Positions 3,810 to 5,428 of a stretch of DNA of 5,428 nt are shown piece by piece. This DNA is from Bacilli bacterium (lineage in GTDB: Bacteria > Bacillota_I > Bacilli_A > RF39 > UBA660). A program made the position numbers and the translations under genes. The notes under the pieces are model-generated. The model searched no databases and was not told the origin of the DNA. It worked only from the letters and a program-made list of their open reading frames with translations. The DNA lies in contig JAQUEG010000053.1 in the NCBI GenBank assembly GCA_028685275.1, positions 1 to 5,428 on the forward strand. The letters run 5' to 3'. The stretch's first letter is position 1, and each line of letters begins with the position of its first letter.

Positions 3810-5428
3810 TTATTGACCACTATTTTTCTTAATAATTTCTTCGGCAATTCCTTTTGGAACTTCTTCATAGTGATCAAATGACATTTGGGGAACAGCGCGA
3901 CCTTGTGTATTTGAACGCAAACTTGTTGCATAACCAAACATTTCAGATAATGGTACTAATGCTGTTAAACAAATTGCATTTCCCCTAGTTTCTTGTCCTA
4001 ATGGGCGTCCCCTTCTTGCTGTTATATCACCCATTACATTACCATAATATTCTTCTGGTGTTACAACATTTAATTTCATAATTGGTTCTAATATTATTGG
4101 CTTACATTTATTTCTTGCTTCTTTTAATGCTAAACTAGCTGCAATTTTAAAAGCCATTTCTGAGGAATCAACATCATGATAAGAACCATCATATAATGTT
4201 GCTTTTATATCAACCATCGGATAACCTGCTAAAATACCATTTTTGAGTGCATCCTGTAAACCTTTATCAACTACAGGAATATAGTCACGCGGAACAGTTC
4301 CGCCAACAATTTGATCAACAAATTCATATCCTTTTTCCGGATTTGGTTCAAATTTTATCCAAACGTGACCATATTGACCACGACCACCTGATTGTTTAAT
4401 ATATTTACCTTCACATTGACCAAGCTGTGTAATTGTTTCACGATATGCTACTTGTGGAGCGCCAACTGATACTTCAAGACTAAATTCACGACGCATACGA
4501 TCAACTAATACATCTAAATGTAATTCACCCATTCCAGATATAACAGTTTGTCTTGTTTCAGGATCAGTATGTACCCTAAAAGTTGGATCTTCTTCCATTA
4601 ATTTACCTAAAACAATTCCCATTTTTTCTTGATCCGCTTTAGTTTTCGGTTCAATTGCCATTGATATAACCGGTTCTGAAAATACTGGCGGTTCTAAAAT
4701 GATTGAATTTTTTTCATCACATAAAGTATCACCTGTTGATGTATTTTTCAAACCAACTACAGCCGCAATATCACCAGCATATACCTCTGATATTTCTTCA
4801 CGATGATTAGCATGCATTAATAACAAACGTCCAATTCTTTCTTTATTATTTTTATTAGCATTTAAAATATAAGAACCACTAGTTAGCTTCCCAGAATAAA
4901 CACGGAAAAATGTTAATCTTCCGACAAAAGGATCAGTCATAATTTTAAATGCTAAAGCAGTGAATGGTTCATTATCGTTTGAATGTCTTTCTACTTCATT
5001 ATCATTTAAATCTGTTCCTTTTATCGACTCAACATCACTTGGCGATGGAAAATAATCAACTACTGCATCAAGTAATAATTTAATTCCCATATTGCTTAAA
5101 GCACTGCCACAAAGGATCGGAAAAAATTCAACCATTAAAGTTCCTTTTCTAATTGCTTTTTTAATTAAATTATTTGATATTTTTTCATTATCTAAATATT
5201 TTCCCATTAATTCATCATCATATTCAGCAACTGCTTCAATTAATTCATTTCTTTTTATTTTTACCATTTCTAATAATTCATTTGGAATTTCAATCTCTTG
5301 CGCATTTTCTTCAGGAGTTTGATCATATTTATAAGCTTTCATTTCAACAATATCGATAATACCATAAAAATTATCCTCAGCTCCAATTGGCCACTGAATT
5401 GGTTTAGCATTGACACCTAAACGTTCCT
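3810..5428 (-). CDS. fusA: Elongation factor G, 5' part outside the window
   Basis: EF-G, the GTPase that drives tRNA and mRNA translocation on the ribosome. The frame is open to the window edge, giving about 538 residues. Compared with the usual length of about 690, roughly the first 150 residues are missing, including the P-loop. The ATG at 5342 is internal, not the start: upstream in the same frame lies [19 protein letters not shown], a standard EF-G segment. Visible are the end of domain I ([16 protein letters not shown]), domain II ([27 protein letters not shown]), domain III ([19 protein letters not shown]), domain IV ([20 protein letters not shown] and the tip loop [14 protein letters not shown] with its conserved His) and domain V, ending [17 protein letters not shown]. 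Nothing essential is missing in the visible part. It precedes tuf by 72 bases in classic str-operon order; rpsG and rpsL would be expected beyond the right edge. Confidence 0.98.
   Translation of the reverse strand, partial: ERLGVNAKPIQWPIGAEDNFYGIIDIVEMKAYKYDQTPEENAQEIEIPNELLEMVKIKRNELIEAVAEYDDELMGKYLDNEKISNNLIKKAIRKGTLMVEFFPILCGSALSNMGIKLLLDAVVDYFPSPSDVESIKGTDLNDNEVERHSNDNEPFTALAFKIMTDPFVGRLTFFRVYSGKLTSGSYILNANKNNKERIGRLLLMHANHREEISEVYAGDIAAVVGLKNTSTGDTLCDEKNSIILEPPVFSEPVISMAIEPKTKADQEKMGIVLGKLMEEDPTFRVHTDPETRQTVISGMGELHLDVLVDRMRREFSLEVSVGAPQVAYRETITQLGQCEGKYIKQSGGRGQYGHVWIKFEPNPEKGYEFVDQIVGGTVPRDYIPVVDKGLQDALKNGILAGYPMVDIKATLYDGSYHDVDSSEMAFKIAASLALKEARNKCKPIILEPIMKLNVVTPEEYYGNVMGDITARRGRPLGQETRGNAICLTALVPLSEMFGYATSLRSNTQGRAVPQMSFDHYEEVPKGIAEEIIKKNSGQ

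Noticed and set aside
3810..5342. A complete shortened EF-G starting at ATG 5342
   Set aside because: The same frame continues to the window edge with recognisable EF-G sequence, so the gene is cut by the window, not shortened.
5092..5359. Two overlapping plus-strand open frames opposite fusA
   Set aside because: They are low-complexity complements of EF-G coding sequence.

Overview
The window is 5.4 kb of very AT-rich bacterial DNA. The best reading of its origin is a low-GC Firmicutes/Mollicutes-type bacterium. EF-Tu and EF-G closely follow the Bacillus-type sequences as I remember them. Every tryptophan codon I traced in the supported genes is TGG, every stop is TAA, and no gene needs TGA read through. 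This argues for the standard bacterial code and against the UGA=Trp code of Mycoplasma and Spiroplasma. Acholeplasma/Izemoplasma-like, Haloplasma-like or Erysipelotrichia-like relatives would all fit; I cannot narrow it further by eye.

Right part (2511-5428, minus strand): the 3' end of the str operon. fusA (EF-G) enters from beyond the right edge and lacks about its first 150 residues. It is followed after 72 bases by a complete tuf (EF-Tu). The gap holds a sigma-A-type promoter for tuf, TTGAAA-N17-TAAAAT, whose -35 box lies inside a perfect 9-bp hairpin. A 14-bp hairpin terminator sits directly behind tuf and is shared with the convergent gene on its left.

Middle (1841-2489, plus strand): one membrane enzyme of the CDP-alcohol phosphatidyltransferase family (PgsA-like) with a complete catalytic motif and a TTG start. 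It is transcribed divergently from the genes to its left, and the 139-base divergent region carries an extended -10 promoter and a small operator-like palindrome.

Left-middle (951-1831, minus strand): a probable two-gene operon. An exported or membrane-anchored thioredoxin-fold protein with a CGYC active site is followed 14 bases later by a small cytosolic protein resembling a bacterial PH domain. The operon ends in a compact terminator.

Left (188-853, minus strand): an unrecognised 221-residue, extremely AT-rich gene with a C-x9-CCCGH cluster, behind its own weak promoter. Bases 1-187 hold no convincing gene but contain a hairpin, A/T inverted repeats, a near-consensus plus-strand promoter that would read antisense into the unknown gene, and a minus-strand extended -10 pointing off the left edge.

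The translation-factor block is ordinary housekeeping DNA, and the four small genes are an accessory or lineage-specific neighbourhood. I see no CRISPR array, RNA gene, complete mobile element or recognisable defence system. The only genuinely uncharacterised coding material is the 221-residue protein and, to a lesser degree, the thioredoxin/PH pair.
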